NCBI GenBank assembly: GCA_039111635.1
Contig: JBCAQO010000007.1
Coordinates: forward strand, 1,550,001-1,614,000
Length of the DNA stretch: 64,000 bases
Direction: 5' to 3'
Source of the DNA: Heterobasidion occidentale
Lineage: Eukaryota > Basidiomycota > Agaricomycetes > Russulales > Bondarzewiaceae
Part shown: positions 1 through 12,175 of the stretch, in pieces
How the letters are laid out: each line of letters begins with the position of its first letter
Numbering within the stretch: the first letter of the stretch is position 1
Translations under genes and position numbers: made by a program
Notes under the pieces: generated by a model
What the model saw: only the letters and a program-made list of their open reading frames with translations
Told to the model about the DNA's origin: nothing
The model's database searches: none

Positions 1-643
1 TACGACGCTACATAGCTTCTCGATATGACTATTGGTCAGCGATCTGCTTTCGCACCCAATAAGTCCTCCAATTTATCAGAGAGCTCCGGAAGTGAGTTGG
101 GATGCCGTTTCTGGAAGGGATTGGGTCCTGGGCCTGAGGCCTGAGTAGTAAGTACGCTCGTTGATTTTTCTGCAGGAAAAGCGAACCGTCTCCACGAAGT
201 CTGATCTACCCTTCTGACACAATTCAAAGCCCTACCATCGGTGTTCAAGGTGGTTACGCATGTCTAGGCGGCTGAATCTATTTCGGGTGAGAAACATGAC
301 ATTGGAACAAAGCAGATCATTATGCAAGTGCGGAGGCAACCGGTGCATAAGAGAGATCCAAAGTGCTGATGGCGGGACAATCGATCCAAATTCCGACAAG
401 AGACGACTCTGAAGCGCTGAAGCGTTGCGCTCGGGTCGATGGGGCTGGCAGTCACTGTTTGGCCGCCGGCCGCAAGAAATAGCAGACCTACGCGCCCTGT
501 ACTGTGTCTACTACAGTGGCGAGGACGATTCGCTATATATACAACTTTTTATAAATATCCCAGATCTTTCAGTAGTACATTGCCATATTCGCGCTTTCAT
601 GGTAATTTCCCTCGTCATAAACATACATATTCCTTGTCAAGGC
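1..643. other. Left-edge stretch, possible 3' exon of an unseen gene
   Basis: No gene can be supported here with confidence. On the minus strand, positions 36-248 are open and end in a stop; the last 30 or so residues (…LPELSDKLEDLLGAKADR) look protein-like and could be a terminal exon of a gene on the minus strand. I cannot identify a family or an upstream exon, so this stays a suspicion. The rest is probably the 3' flank of the peptidase gene that ends at 644. Confidence 0.25.
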
Positions 644-2998
644 CTACGTCCCAATCTTGAGCACCTTGACATAAAAATCGAGCTCGCTTTGAACCGAGTC
701 GATGATGTTGTCTGCCTTCTGGAATCCGTGCCCCTCCCCTTCGTAAAGCTTGTACTCCACGTAGCCATGCTTCTTTTGGATGACCTTAACGATCGTCTCT
801 GACTGCTCTGGAGGCACGACAGTATCTCGAGAACCTTGCAGGACCTTAAAGAATGTTAAGATTAGTGCAAAATGAGTGCACAAACAACGTACGAGTAGAG
901 CGGACTTGATCCTGTCGGCATTGTTGACAGGCGATCGATCATGGTACACGTTGGGCACCTGTTGCGATGTTCCCCGAGTAGCTTCTCCATATAGTGGCTC
1001 TCAAACTTGTGCGTGAATTTTTCGAGCTGGAGGAGATCGGATATTCCGTAGTATGACGCTCCGGCAGTGAAGTATTCGTTGTCGGGCGCTGGGCGTTTGC
1101 GATGCAGGCCAGTACCGTATAGCCTCCCGAAGAACCGCCGCGAATGACAGTTCTAGCAGGGTCAATGAGGCCTTGCTCGCCGAGATCCTTGGCAGCGAAT
1201 ATGGTGTCGTGTACGTCCACGATTCCCCATTGTTTCTGGAGCCGCTTACTGGAGACAGTTGATGTCACAAATCAGCGTCGCATTGATTGGAATCGATTGA
1301 GAGGGATAGCTGGGCCTACATGTACGCGCGACCATAGCCTGATGACCCGCCGTAATTAACATCAAGCCTTGAAAAACAGTTGGTTTTGTTTCGAGATAAT
1401 CAGAGGGAATACTGATACCAGGCGAATCCGCGACTTGTGAAAAGTTGTTTTGTCCAATTAAGCCTCTGACTCTCCATGCTCGTCGGCCCCCCATGTACAC
1501 CGACTACACAAGGCGGCTTCTCTCTAGGAATACTAGTTCCCGAGTATCCAGGGTTTTTCGGAGCATAATACACGACATGCACGGGCTCTTTCTCAGGAAG
1601 AGGATAGATGGTCTTTGGAATAGGCGGTGACAAATAGGTGGGCCAGGAGTTGTGAGAAGATGCGGTCTTCAAAATCTGGTACTCAGGAGGACCAGATGAA
1701 GACAAGGTGCAAAATACAACCGCATCGTTGTCGTCGCTCCTCTGGCCTATAAAAACGAAGCCGGTCTTGCGGCCTCCTACATAACCAATGTCTGGTACAT
1801 CTACAAAAGGACAATCGAGCTCGATAGGACTAGAATTGGGCGAGAGATCGATGAGGTAGAGTACGGTGCGGCCACCACGATAGGCTGCGAAAAGACCTCT
1901 ATCGTTCAACAAAGTGAATGGCGAGTGAGCCAGTGTCCACTGAGGAGTGCCGAAGTCCTCGCTAAGAGGGTTCGCGAGAAGAGGGATAGCATTGTTGGAA
2001 GACTTGTCCCATGTCCACGGATTCTGATATCCTGAATGGTCCGAGGTGAAAACTAAGGTATCATTGGATTTCCAAGTTGGGTAGACTGCGCTGATTTCAT
2101 CCATCTGTCCAGCAACATGGATGGGTGTTCCGATGGTGACGTCACTCGCGCTCTGTATATCTTCGGGGATATTGAGCGCAGCGACATATATTTCCGATCC
2201 CTCCCAAGGCATGTCAGGATGGTTCCAAGACTGATACGCGATATGAGTGCCATCCGGAGATATCCTCGGGGAGGAGTAAAGTCTGCACCCGAAACAATCT
2301 TGGAGACCGTGTGTGAATTAGCGTCAATCACACAGAGGAAGTTGGTGACAGAGGCCGGTGTGTCGTCAGGATACTGGTGGTGTTCATAGATAGCAAAGAC
2401 TAGGTTGTGCCTCAGTGGGTGGACTGAAAAGTCGCCATATCGGTCAACTGGGGGCCTTCGTGTATAATACTTTCTGCATGCATGGGATTATTAGTGATCT
2501 CGGTAGCTAGCTGACCATTCAGTCTGGCACTGACCGGGGGTGACAGCAGTAGGCTGCTCGCCAACCTTTAACTGATAGACCCTTCCGTCGATGCTATTTG
2601 AGAAGTATATCACTCCATTGTACACGACTTGAGCACCTCCTGAAATTTCGAAGTTATCGAACAGTAAACCACAAGAATTTGTGAAAGGGACTAACCTCCA
2701 TAGTCGTGCACCATGGATTTAGCGTCCCATTGAGCACCGAACACGTCAGTATTCGTCTTCGTCTCCACGATCACGCTACGGCCCTGCTCAGAGGGACGTT
2801 CCTCGACATGATATATGGTAGACGTCACAGGATCAACGAGGACTGCATCAAATGAGATGGACTGAGGAGCAAATGGCAGATCATCGGCATACGTTCTGCC
2901 TCGGAGGAGGAATATGAACAAGGACTCACTCCTTCAACGATCGCTTCGGGAGTGATGGGCGATTCCCATGTACCGTATGGAGCAGTACGCTGAGTCAT
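644..2998 (-). CDS. S9 family serine peptidase (prolyl oligopeptidase / dipeptidyl aminopeptidase type), one apparent frameshift
   Basis: A multi-exon alpha/beta-hydrolase peptidase that cleaves oligopeptides, usually after proline or after N-terminal dipeptides. The start at 2998 gives MTQRTAPYGTWESPITPEAI, a typical N-terminus of this family. A beta-propeller-like region follows (about 2900-1650), including SPRISPDGTHIAYQSW. The catalytic part has the nucleophile motif GGSSGGY near 1130, the acid in GSRDTVVPP near 820 and the histidine in EGEGHGF near 735, so the Ser-Asp-His triad is complete. The last residues end at a TAG at 644. Around 2278-2280 the protein jumps frame in the middle of a conserved stretch (GADFY / SSPRISPDG). 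One extra A in the AAA run (T on the coding strand) would restore it. No signal peptide is visible, so a cytosolic enzyme is likely. The exact substrate is unknown. Confidence 0.88.
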
Positions 2999-3589
2999 AG
3001 AGTGAACAACGCTGTCGAGAAACGGATTTGCAACGTTCAAATCGAGGTTTATGTGGGGTGCTCAGGCCACAGCTCGCTGGGAAGGGGATGTTCTCGGGAG
3101 ATGCAAGCGTATGTATGTGATGTCACATCCGGTCCCTGACAGGTTTGACAGGTTCGCACAGTCAACGCGGTACCCAAGTGGTGCCCACATGCGGTCCGTC
3201 TGTTGTTGCATTTGCAAGAGCTACGATCTGCACTTGCAAGAGAAAATACTCGAATTCAGTACTGAAGCAATCACTGAACATTACATGTTGTATTTTTGAA
3301 CGATCACATGTCTTATTCGTTGAGGTGATCTTCCTGGCCTCCACACTATAATATCTCAGATGACTATACAACTTTCCCATGTTCGAAGTGTGATGTGATG
3401 TAGGGAGAGCGCGTGGAGGACAAGTCAATAAGGGTTGCGATAGTGTTGCGATCATGGAATGGAAGACCCTCACGAGCCAGGCAGCCCTTCACTGCCTATC
3501 AGCCTCCAGCATTTTTCACTCCCGGATCCTCTTTCGCTGTGACGATCCGTGAACAGGGCTCCACGGGCATATCCATCTCGACAGGAACG

Positions 3590-4000
3590 ATGGCGCTTTC
3601 CCCAATCGGAGGGGACATCTTTGTGGATTACGAGCATTTAAACGAGGAAATCGCCGCGGACGTGTACATCATGGTGCGCCAGGACTCGATCAAACCTGAC
3701 GACCAGATCAAAGTGGACATCGACAATATCAGTGGACAGCTCGTCTCGCTGTTCGACACAGAGAAGATAACCTGGTTGGACAATGTGCCTCACTCGCTTA
3801 GGCTCAATTGCTCCGTGGCAAAGGAGTACTCCGTGACTCTGGGCGTTCCGGATGCCTCAACGATCAAGAACGAAGCGTACTTTGCTGTCCTCAGTCGCTT
3901 TATTGGCAAGCAACCGACAAATACGAAGGCGCTCAGACTCGCGCAGCACAAGGCATGGGTGGCCAAGTTTGAGCGAGGTGCCCCCGCCCAGTCCGAGTGA
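3590..4000 (+). CDS. Small conserved-looking hypothetical protein
   Basis: An open frame of about 136 codons begins with the first in-frame ATG at 3590 and ends with TGA at 3998-4000. The frame stays open upstream to 3413 without an ATG, so the true start may lie in a spliced upstream exon; an out-of-frame ATG is present near 3455. The composition is ordinary for a soluble protein with alternating polar and hydrophobic residues (GGDIFVDYEHLNEEI, DVYIMVRQDSIKPDD), suggesting a beta-rich fold with a short helical tail. No signal peptide, membrane span or known motif is seen. It lies divergently from the S9 peptidase gene about 590 bases away. Function unknown; I am fairly sure it is coding, less sure of its 5' end. 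Confidence 0.5.
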   Translation: MALSPIGGDIFVDYEHLNEEIAADVYIMVRQDSIKPDDQIKVDIDNISGQLVSLFDTEKITWLDNVPHSLRLNCSVAKEYSVTLGVPDASTIKNEAYFAVLSRFIGKQPTNTKALRLAQHKAWVAKFERGAPAQSE

Positions 4001-4777
4001 GAGGCGGAGGTCACAAACCACATGGGTTTCTGCATGCGCATGGGTATGAATGACTTTTTGCGCTTTTCTAGACATGACAAGTACGAATATGTTACGATAT
4101 ACACGAGTCGACGGGCTATATCTGTTTTGCTACGAATCTTGGAGCTCCATCATTAGTGTCGCCCCCATGAAACTTCATGCACGAGAGCGTGCTGCCGCCT
4201 CAGTAATTTGTGAGATCGCTAAGTCAAATATCACTTGTACAGCCCTTAAAGTGTTCCAATTTCTCCTTAGCCCTGTGCATTACAAGCCTGCGCTTGTTTA
4301 CTCGGTCTCTACCGACATTCATAGTCCAGCTCAATCCGGGATCACGTCACTCTCTCGGTAACGATAGAGAGGTTCGTTTGTCCGCAGGCATTGCTCGGCG
4401 CTCGATCCAACTCAGTGTGATGCCGTCGAAGCAGACAATTGAGAGTCGAGTCTCGATTCGGGATCAGGCAGGTGTGTCGAATTGTGATGGTGGTCTTCGG
4501 GGTGCGCAGAGATCACGCTCAAGGCAGTGCCCACAGTTGCAAAGTGAAGTTCGTTGGTTTTGGCCATCACGCTGCTGATGGAGATGGAAAGGGCGAATCA
4601 ACGCGGAACAAGCTGATGAGGAAGAGTGGGAGACGCACGGCAGCTGGTCTCCCGCATGATAATCTAAGAGACCACGATACATTCGCGTGGCGCCGATCGC
4701 CCTGAAATAGTGAAATTAGTGAGCGCAAGCTTAACAAATGTGGCTTTGTCTTACATGAGCATTACTACAAAAGAGCA

Positions 4778-6210
4778 TCAGTATCCGATAGACGATTCTG
4801 TGATGACAGTGCGACGTACGGTGTGGGGTCTGGAACATCTTGACGATGTCATTGAACTGTGAGAGTGCAGAACAGAAAATGATGAAAGGAGACATACCGA
4901 GTTCATCGGGTCTGCGAGCAAGGCAATACATACGTCAGTGAGCCAAAACAGGGGGTAAAAAGTCTTGCCGTTGAGATTCAAGAAGATAAATGTCTGTAGG
5001 TCGAAGGTCAGAACTAGCAAGCGTCAAACCCGAATGAGCCACGTACGGAAGATGGCACGCCGGCAATTATTGCGAGAGAGAACCAGACCAAGCCCTGAGA
5101 AAAATAGGTACTCATGACTCTCTTTTTAGGCAGCGCCCGTGTGGTCTTTCAAACGCACCTGGCGGTAAAGAACACGCCACAGCCCGCTCTCTGGTGAACG
5201 CATGCGTATGACACCGATGAGCATGATAACAACCAGTGGAAATTCACACGCAAGAGTCACGGCAACGCTATTTCTTTGCTCGACTGTGCCTGCAACATCA
5301 CAGCTTGAGCCTGTGGGGTCCCAATCAGCGCGCGCCTGGAAATTGAAATGCATCAGCTGTGCGAATGTTCGTCACCGAAGAAGTGCCATACTTCTGTCGT
5401 CCCTAGAGTAGACGCGGAGCGCAAGTCAGATGGTGAAATTCATTTGGCAGAATGGAACGCACCTATAATCCACCAAGCGGCGCTGAAGAGCCAGATTAGA
5501 ACGGTCGCAATCGTGACTAATATGCTTTGCCAAATCGCGATCCTAAGGGCTCGACAATCAATGAGAATCCACTTCCACCAAATATATATAAATGCTCACG
5601 CGCGGAGGACAATCAACGCCGACGAACAACCAGCGGCAAGATACGAGGAGGCCTGAGGTTTCTGCTTCAGCCACGCCTACCCAAAAAACTGATCAGGACC
5701 TAGCTTACTGTAAGACATCGAAAGACAGCCTTATTCAGATGTCTACAGGTAAGCCTCTGAGGCAGTGAGTATTAGCACAATCACGTCTACGCACGCTGCA
5801 GTTGATCTCTGACATTGTGCCGAAGAGATCAAGTCCAGATCACGCTGGCCAACAAAAAGTACCTGGCACCGAAATAAAACTAGAATGGAGAGGTGAGCAT
5901 GCGAAACGTATCAAGGGGCTGAAAGCTCACCAGCATCGTCCACCTAAAACAATTTTTATCCGGTAAAGCTGCCATTCACAGTCGAAGTTCGTGACAAACT
6001 CCCATCTAGGCGCGACACGGTGAGAATGCGGTAAAGTCGCCAGAGGTCTAGCTTACATGTAGATACCGTCAAGGACATGCACCGTTTGTACGAGTGCCTC
6101 TGCGGATGAATATCGGGTGAATCACGGTCACTGCGGAGGATAACAAATCGAACAAGTAGACACTTACGGGCCGCAACTTGGCTATCTGTTGGGCTGGCGG
6201 AGTTTACCAT
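4778..6210 (-). CDS. Multi-pass membrane protein of a mushroom-expanded family, frameshifted
   Basis: Several exons on the minus strand rebuild pieces of a seven-helix-like membrane protein family that is common and uncharacterised in Agaricomycetes. Recognisable blocks, in order, are WEFVTNFDCEWQLYR (about 5990-5950), FYFGARYFLLASVI then GTMSEINC (about 5885-5815), SSYLAAGCSSALIVLR (about 5650), LRIAIWQSILVTIATVLIWL (about 5550-5490), a loop plus helix with ACEFPLVVIMLIGVIRM (about 5255), GLVWFSLAIIAGV (about 5095) and IFLNLNGKTFYPLF (about 4980). The third block needs removal of one T near 5838 to join its two halves, and the C-terminal block after MFQTPH (about 4830) also changes frame. 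The gene may be a pseudogene or simply carry assembly indels. Start at 6210 is tentative because the N-terminal exons do not splice cleanly. Function unknown. Confidence 0.5.
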
Positions 6211-8158
6211 GGCCGAAACACACCGTCCTCTGGGAGAGGGGAAGAAATAAGATGAGAATAAACGCTAGGAGGGCGCAAGAGTGGCGAAGAGATCCGTCGG
6301 TTTTGCCATACGCCTTATATCCATGCTGTGCGGGTCGAATCATTCATTACCTTGCTTGCAAGGCGGTCATTCCGACCTGAAATGTTCCGTCTACAATCAT
6401 TAGTCAGCTTTGGTTCCCACGATGTCTAAGGACATTTTGAACCAATTGATGATGATGATACGTGATGTCTAAAGCAGTATATTTAGATGAGCCCAAAATA
6501 TAACGTACTCCATTAAATTCCATGAGGCTGCAAATAAAAGTTTGGACTTCTGCCAACAAGCAAGGTTGGCGCCGGTGCAGCCGCGCCGCCAGCACTTGTC
6601 CTAGTCGCGGAGCCGCGCCGCATCTGAACACATAATTGTCACTTGCGACGATACCTCGAACTTTACATCACGGTTCCAGTACGTTCTCGCATCAAGATCA
6701 TTGTACCATGGAAACTTTGAAGACTCGCTGATATGTAGGGCGTACCAGCGCACGCATCAAATACCAGTCAATAACAAAGCTAGAAAATAGGCCAACCGCA
6801 TCGCGTTATTTCTCGGCGCCGTGCTAGGGCTCCATCAGTTTCGGCCGGGTACATGCATAGCTAGTGGCTGTCCTCAGATCAAGAGCAAACACCACAAGCA
6901 TCTCCAGGCTGTGGAGAAGAGCAGCTGCGCCGCAAGCCACATCACCATGAAACGCCGAGAGCGCGACTTATCTGCGACCGCCCTGGGGGAACCTACCGAC
7001 CAACTGGCAAGATTCGCATATTGGTGGATCTACAGTAGCGTAATATGCACGGCCAGTTAAATGATAACGCTCCACAACAGCTCTACCTGCCACACGGGCC
7101 AACGCGCCTAGGTACGGTGACCGCCTCCGCGAGTTTGTGAGTAAGAGTAAGAGTAGAAGTAGAAGTAAAAGTAAAAGTAAGAGTGAATAAAGAAATCGGT
7201 CGGAGACAGGCTCTACTTGCCGGAACGGCATATATCGCGATTCGACACTCGACGCTCGCCAGAGCGTCGCGTCGCGCGCATTACACGATCTCTGCCCTCT
7301 CTCCTCTCTCCGAGAGAACTATTACTATGGCCCTCTTCGGCGGCCCCGGGCCAACACCGCGGGATCTTCCACAGGTCCGATCTCCGCGCCATATGCGAGG
7401 GTGTACACATTGTACAATTATGTGCAGCACGCGCGCGAGTCCAGCAGGCAAGCGAATAAGGCGGCGGGCCGAGAGGATAGTTAGCGATAGCAGACCAGGC
7501 GAGAAAAACATGGGAGGGAGAGTGGGAGTCGAGCGAGCGAGCGGAGGAGGTGAGAGCGCGAAGGCTCGAGAGGAAATGTGGTGGAACGAGGAGCGACAGT
7601 GAGGATTGGTTTGAGTGATAACAAACAGCGATTGGGGAGCCCATGGGGCGACTGAACCCAGGTTAGAGAGAGAGAAGATTAGAAAAGGAGAGGAGAGGAG
7701 AACGAAGAGGTGATAGGAAGAACTGAGGGAAATATGGGAAAGAATAGAGAAACGAAGGTTGAACGAAATTCGGGAGGTTGGGGACTGCCGCATATACAAC
7801 ACTGTACACCACCAGCCTCGGGTCTTCGCGCCGCCCGCCCGCCCGCCCTAGGCTGTGTCCTTTTTATTTTATCTCTGCATCCGCGCCGGTGACCCCGAGT
7901 GCAAGTGCGAGAACTGTACGAGAAGAACGCAAAAGATCTAGAGATCCACCGACGCCCACAAAGCGCCCACCGACGTCACTCGGGTAAGATCGCAGCCCGA
8001 TCCCCGACATCCCCGAGCCCCGAGCCCGAGCTACCGGCGCCTCGGATCCTTTAAGATAGCTTGGACCTCCTTCAGATCCCCCTGCACCACGCCACGCCAC
8101 ACCACATCATACCCCTCCACACGCGACCAGCACGACCGTAGGCGAAACGCACACCGCG
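6211..8158. other. Gene-poor stretch with low-complexity DNA
   Basis: I see no convincing gene in this 1.9 kb. It holds a short hexamer-type repeat (7139-7187) and a purine-rich strand from about 7500 to 7770. The short open frames seen on both strands lack conserved motifs and overlap one another. The right end is the 3' flank of the kelch gene. Confidence 0.5.
7139..7187 (+). repeat. Imperfect GTAAGA/GTAGAA/GTAAAA hexamer microsatellite
   Basis: Eight or so tandem six-base units of the form GTAAGA, GTAGAA and GTAAAA follow each other without interruption. No gene overlaps it. Confidence 0.85.
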
Positions 8159-10091
8159 CTACGTCTCGATCTGGAAGCTTGTCACCTGTGGGAGGTACGC
8201 AGCGGCTGCGAGGTCGAGGATGTGCACGTCGTCAAAGACGGTGCGTCCATCGTGCCCGCCGAATATGAACAGCCGCGAGTCGGCGAGGAGCGAGACATGG
8301 TACCCGCGCGGCTGGAAGGGGCGCCCAAGCGTGCGTCGCGGCTCATATTGCAAAGTCACTGTGGGGTGCGCGGTGAGCAAGGTGCATAGGGTGAAATGGA
8401 CGGCACACGAACCGAGGTTGAAGAGAAGTAGCTCGGACGTGTAATCATGGCTGTCATGCCCGCCGACAACGAACAGGTAGGAGCCAACCTGCGTCACTGA
8501 GTGAGAGAGCCTGCGGTGTTGAGTATCGGTCTTGAGTTCTTTCCACCGGCACGTATCTATCCACATATCCGTCGTTGAGCAAACGACTAAAAGCAGTGGA
8601 AGGAAATGGCTCACCGAGATTCAAACACCATATGTCATAAAAACAGTCGTGTCCGTCGCTCCCACCTATGACGATCATCATATTTCCCACAAGCGTCGCG
8701 GTGTGGTACCCGCGAGGCTTGGGCTTTGCACGGCCGACATCGATCTCCTGCCACTTGAGACGCTCGAGGTTCGCGGTGACGTCGAGCGTCCAGAGGTCGT
8801 TGAGCGCGAACTCGCCGTTGCCGCCGCCAAAGATCCAGAGCTTGCCCTTGTACATGACGGTCGTGTGCGCGCGGCGAGGAGCAGGTGCATTCTCCGCGTC
8901 GAAGCTCGGCCGGGTCCATCGCCGCATTTGCGTGTCGAGCACCCAGATGTCGGAGTAGTAGGTCGAGCTCTCGCCGCCGCCGAAGACGACGAGCTTGCGG
9001 TCGACGAGCGTCGCGGTGTGCGCGCGGCACGGTGGCGGCATCTCGCCCTGCATATCGGGGCGCGTCCACTGCATCGTCTCTGCACGTGCGCGCACACGAC
9101 GCAACGGGAGAAAAGTGTGCGGGTTCCGATATCGGAGCGGATCGACGACGGATCAAAATGGAGATGCGGAAGGTGGACAAAACGGGGCAAGCGTGCTTAC
9201 CGGTATGGAAGCACCAGACGTCCCTGAAGCAGTGTTGGTCCTCGCACCCGCCGAAGACCCAGGCGGTGTGGTCGACGAGGGTGACGCTGTGCGCGCGCAT
9301 GCCGTGCGTGGGCAGCGTCCCCCAGACGGGGGCCCTGCTCCAGTACATGACGCTTGCGGGCGCGGGCTCTACATCGCGGTTGTGCGGGAGATGGGGGATC
9401 GTGCGCATGCGTGGGGCGGGCTCGCCGCTGGCAGAGCCAAAAGTTGCTTTGGACTGCTTTGCGGGGAGCTCTTTGGCGGGGAGGGAGGAGGAGGAGGCAT
9501 TGAGGGCAGCAAGGCGACGGACAGAGGAAACGTCGGAATGGCTGGCGTTGGTGCTGGCGTCGGAGACGGCGGAGCGGCGGGAGGAGGACGCGGAAGATGT
9601 AGAGGGCTGACGAGGACCTGCGGGCGCGCGGACGAGAGGAGAGCCTGGGGGTTTGAGGGTTGACGTGGAGGCGGTGGCGGAGTGAGTGCCGTTGAAGTAG
9701 GGCTGGGCGCGCTGCGCCGTGGATGGGGATTGGACAACGGGAGAGATCAAGGTGCGGTCGACGGAGGGAGGGATGGCGGGGGTGGGTGGTGCGCGGTTGT
9801 AGTCGTGATCACGTTTGGTGCTGGCGGAACGGGAGGCCGAGCGAGAAGTTGAGCGCGAGGCGAGCGGGAGACGGGATCAGAGGGAGGAGGCATTGAGAGG
9901 GTGCGCAGATAGAAGGGCTGAGAGAGGCCGTCTTGGGGGTCGGGGAGGTCGTCGTTGTCTTGTTCGTAGTCGTCGTCGAAGAGGAGGGTGTGGGAGGAGA
10001 AGGTGAGCGGGGACGTCGAGGACGAGGTGTCTGTGGGTGAGGGCGGTACTACCATCTCCATCCTTGGGATCGGGTGATGATCGTGGGACAT
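8159..10091 (-). CDS. Kelch-repeat protein with disordered N-terminus
   Basis: A protein of about 530 residues in five or so exons. The N-terminal third is Ser/Pro-rich and probably disordered; an acidic patch (LLFDDDYEQDNDDL) lies near residue 40. Six kelch repeats follow, each with the Gly-Gly pair and spaced aromatic residues: AWVFGGCEDQHCF, LVVFGGGESSTYY, LWIFGGGNGEFAL, MIVIGGSDGHDCF, LFVVGGHDSHDYT and LFIFGGHDGRTVF. They should form a six-bladed beta-propeller used for protein binding. Clear introns lie at about 9200-9083 and 8613-8555, with a frame change around 9720-9830 that needs another short intron. Start at 10091 (MSHDHHP) is the first good ATG of the long exon. No BTB or F-box is visible. 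Fungal kelch proteins of this layout often act in polarity or Ras signalling, but this is not shown here. Confidence 0.85.
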
Positions 10092-10895
10092 TGTTACCGG
10101 TTGCGGTCCCGTGAAACGCAGCTGGCGCGTGCCAAACAGGGGGTTGGAAAGCTGGAGGCTCGTGCAGACTCGTGCTCGCACTCGCGAGGGAACCCGAGGA
10201 CGAAGGACGACGGTCGCTGCGTGTGGCCAGCGCCGCTGTGAGTGCGGACCCAACTTGGGTTGACGGCGCTGACGAGAATGGAATGTCATGGGGCGACCTG
10301 TCAGCGACAGACAGAATCTGGCAATCCCTCTTCTGATCTCCCTTCCAAAGCATATCGTCCTCAAACCATCACCACTGCAGCCCATGACTGGCCCATGCGG
10401 ACATCCGGAGAATGCCCACACCCCTTCCGAATCGTGATACATGCATAATCCCGTTTGATCTTCCTGGCCCACATCAATATGCAGTCTTTCTTTTTGCATA
10501 TCTGTCCAGCCCAGGCTGCGTCGGCGTCAAGACTTTCATCTCCTTACAGGCCTCGGAAGACTACGGAAGCCCACGGTGACAGCTCCGAATTCAGTCTGCG
10601 ACATTCATACGTACAGCAGACTCAGAAACCACGCGTGTAAATTCACTAAAAAGCTGCATCATATCATATATTGTGAGAGGGGGTAAGGTTGGTCCGGAGA
10701 GATCCCGCTGAGCCAGCGCACAGTTATAGCTATTTGATCTGAGAGGGGGGAAGAACGACAGAACCTGTCCATAACGTCAACAAAAACGCATTCCGCACGC
10801 GGGCCTACCGTCTACGATCACTGTGAGCACCAGGCAGACCACGACCATGCACCATCGGTCCCGCACCCGTTCTGGTGTGGATGCGACTGATCCAC
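10092..10895. other. Intergenic: upstream of the kelch gene, downstream of the next gene
   Basis: About 800 bases without a supported gene. This should hold the promoter of the kelch gene (minus strand) and the 3' end of the gene ending at 10896. No clear TATA element stands out. Confidence 0.5.
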
Positions 10896-12175
10896 TCATG
10901 TGCAACCCTTCTCGTCCCCTACTCCACCGCCCTTAGCGTGTGCGCGACATGCTGCGCCGCCAACGCCGACGCCGCCCCCAGGCTCTGCGGCCCCAATGCG
11001 CAATTTCGCGAGCGCCGCGCGCAGGAGGTCAAACACTGCCTCGTGCGGCGCAGGCTGGATCGAGTCGATGGTGTGCTTGTTAATGAGGCCCGTCACGGGC
11101 GAGAACGTGTACGTCGAGTTGCTGCAGCCCCCACCTCCGGTCAACGCGCACGCTCTGCTGTCGGGTGAGCATGGGGCACGTACACTTCCCACTTCGTCTC
11201 GCTGCCGGTGACGCGCGCGCTCCCGGAGACACTGAAGCCGACAAAAAAGCTCTTCTCTCGCCGGAGCGCGCGATTGCGCGCACTGTCTTGTTCGGGCCCT
11301 GATGGCGGCGTGTGCGGGGCACGTAACGAGCGGGAAGGGTTGACGGAGAGCTTGCGGACGTCGACGGATAGATCGGAGTAGAGCGCGTTGAGCGTGTGGC
11401 GGATGAACACGGAGGACGCGATATAGAGAGGGAAACCTAAGTTGCGCGCACTTCAGCAGTCTAGTTTCCCACGTAGGATGCAAAAAGCAGGACGTACCTT
11501 CGACGTGCAACGTGCGCGGAAACGGCGACGGCAGCGCGTGCGGCGGGGTATAAGAGAAGTATATCTTCGGGCTGTAGATCGATTCGCCGTCATCTCCGCG
11601 CGCTTTGGCAGTAGTCGGCATGCTGTCTTTTGCGAGGTCGGCGCCGGTGAGGTTCCACGACGGAGACACGGCGGGCGGCGCGCGGGTAACGAGCCCCGTA
11701 TTGAAGAATGTGGGGAGCGTCGAGCGGAGCAGGTCGATGGCCCGTCCTACCGGATCGGGCGGGGCATCAGAACGTGGGCCAAACGTGTCTCAGAGCGGAG
11801 AGAGGCGGAGGAGATGCAAGTCACAGCGGCGGGGCGCACCTGTGCGCAGGTCCCATTCGGTATCTGAGATCTCGGGCGGTGTGTTTGGGCTCGACTCTGG
11901 TTGCGTGTGGGGATCCGAGTCGTGGCCTATGAGAGGGATGAGAGGAGAGAGTCGCAGCGCGGTGGAGGAGTGGTGTCGGAGGGCATGAGGACGTTGAGAC
12001 ATGCATGGCGAGTGTAGGCGTGGTATAGAGTTTTCAAAAGTTGACGACGGGTGAGATGCGCGTCTGCATAGACAGCGAGCACGTCCCAGAGAACGTTCGA
12101 GGCGAGGGGCAGACATGGCGCACGTCCTTGGGACGCGGCGGTGGGAGTTGCGTCCTGACGATGATGCCGAACCAT
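10896..12175 (-). CDS. Conserved fungal protein of unknown function, possibly NTF2-like
   Basis: Exons on the minus strand give a soluble protein. The first exon from the ATG at 12175 contains NVLWDVLAVYADAHLTRRQL and LKTLYHAYTRHA, resembling the first helices of NTF2-like folds. A clear splice joins EWDLRT (ending near 11840) through an intron to GRAIDLLRSTLPTFFNTGLV. A long exon then holds KIYFSYTPPHALPSPFPRTL, and the next FIRHTLNALYSDLSVDV. The last exon reads TYTFSPVTGLINKHTIDSI followed by PAPHEAVFDLLRAALAKL and a Gly-rich tail, ending in TGA at 10896. The exon order and intact splice sites support a real gene. The fold assignment is inference, and the region between about 12040 and 11950 does not read cleanly in one frame. 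Localisation unknown. Confidence 0.6.

Noticed and set aside
7213..7802. Overlapping open frames on both strands
   Set aside because: They are low-complexity translations of purine-rich DNA without conserved motifs or splice signals.
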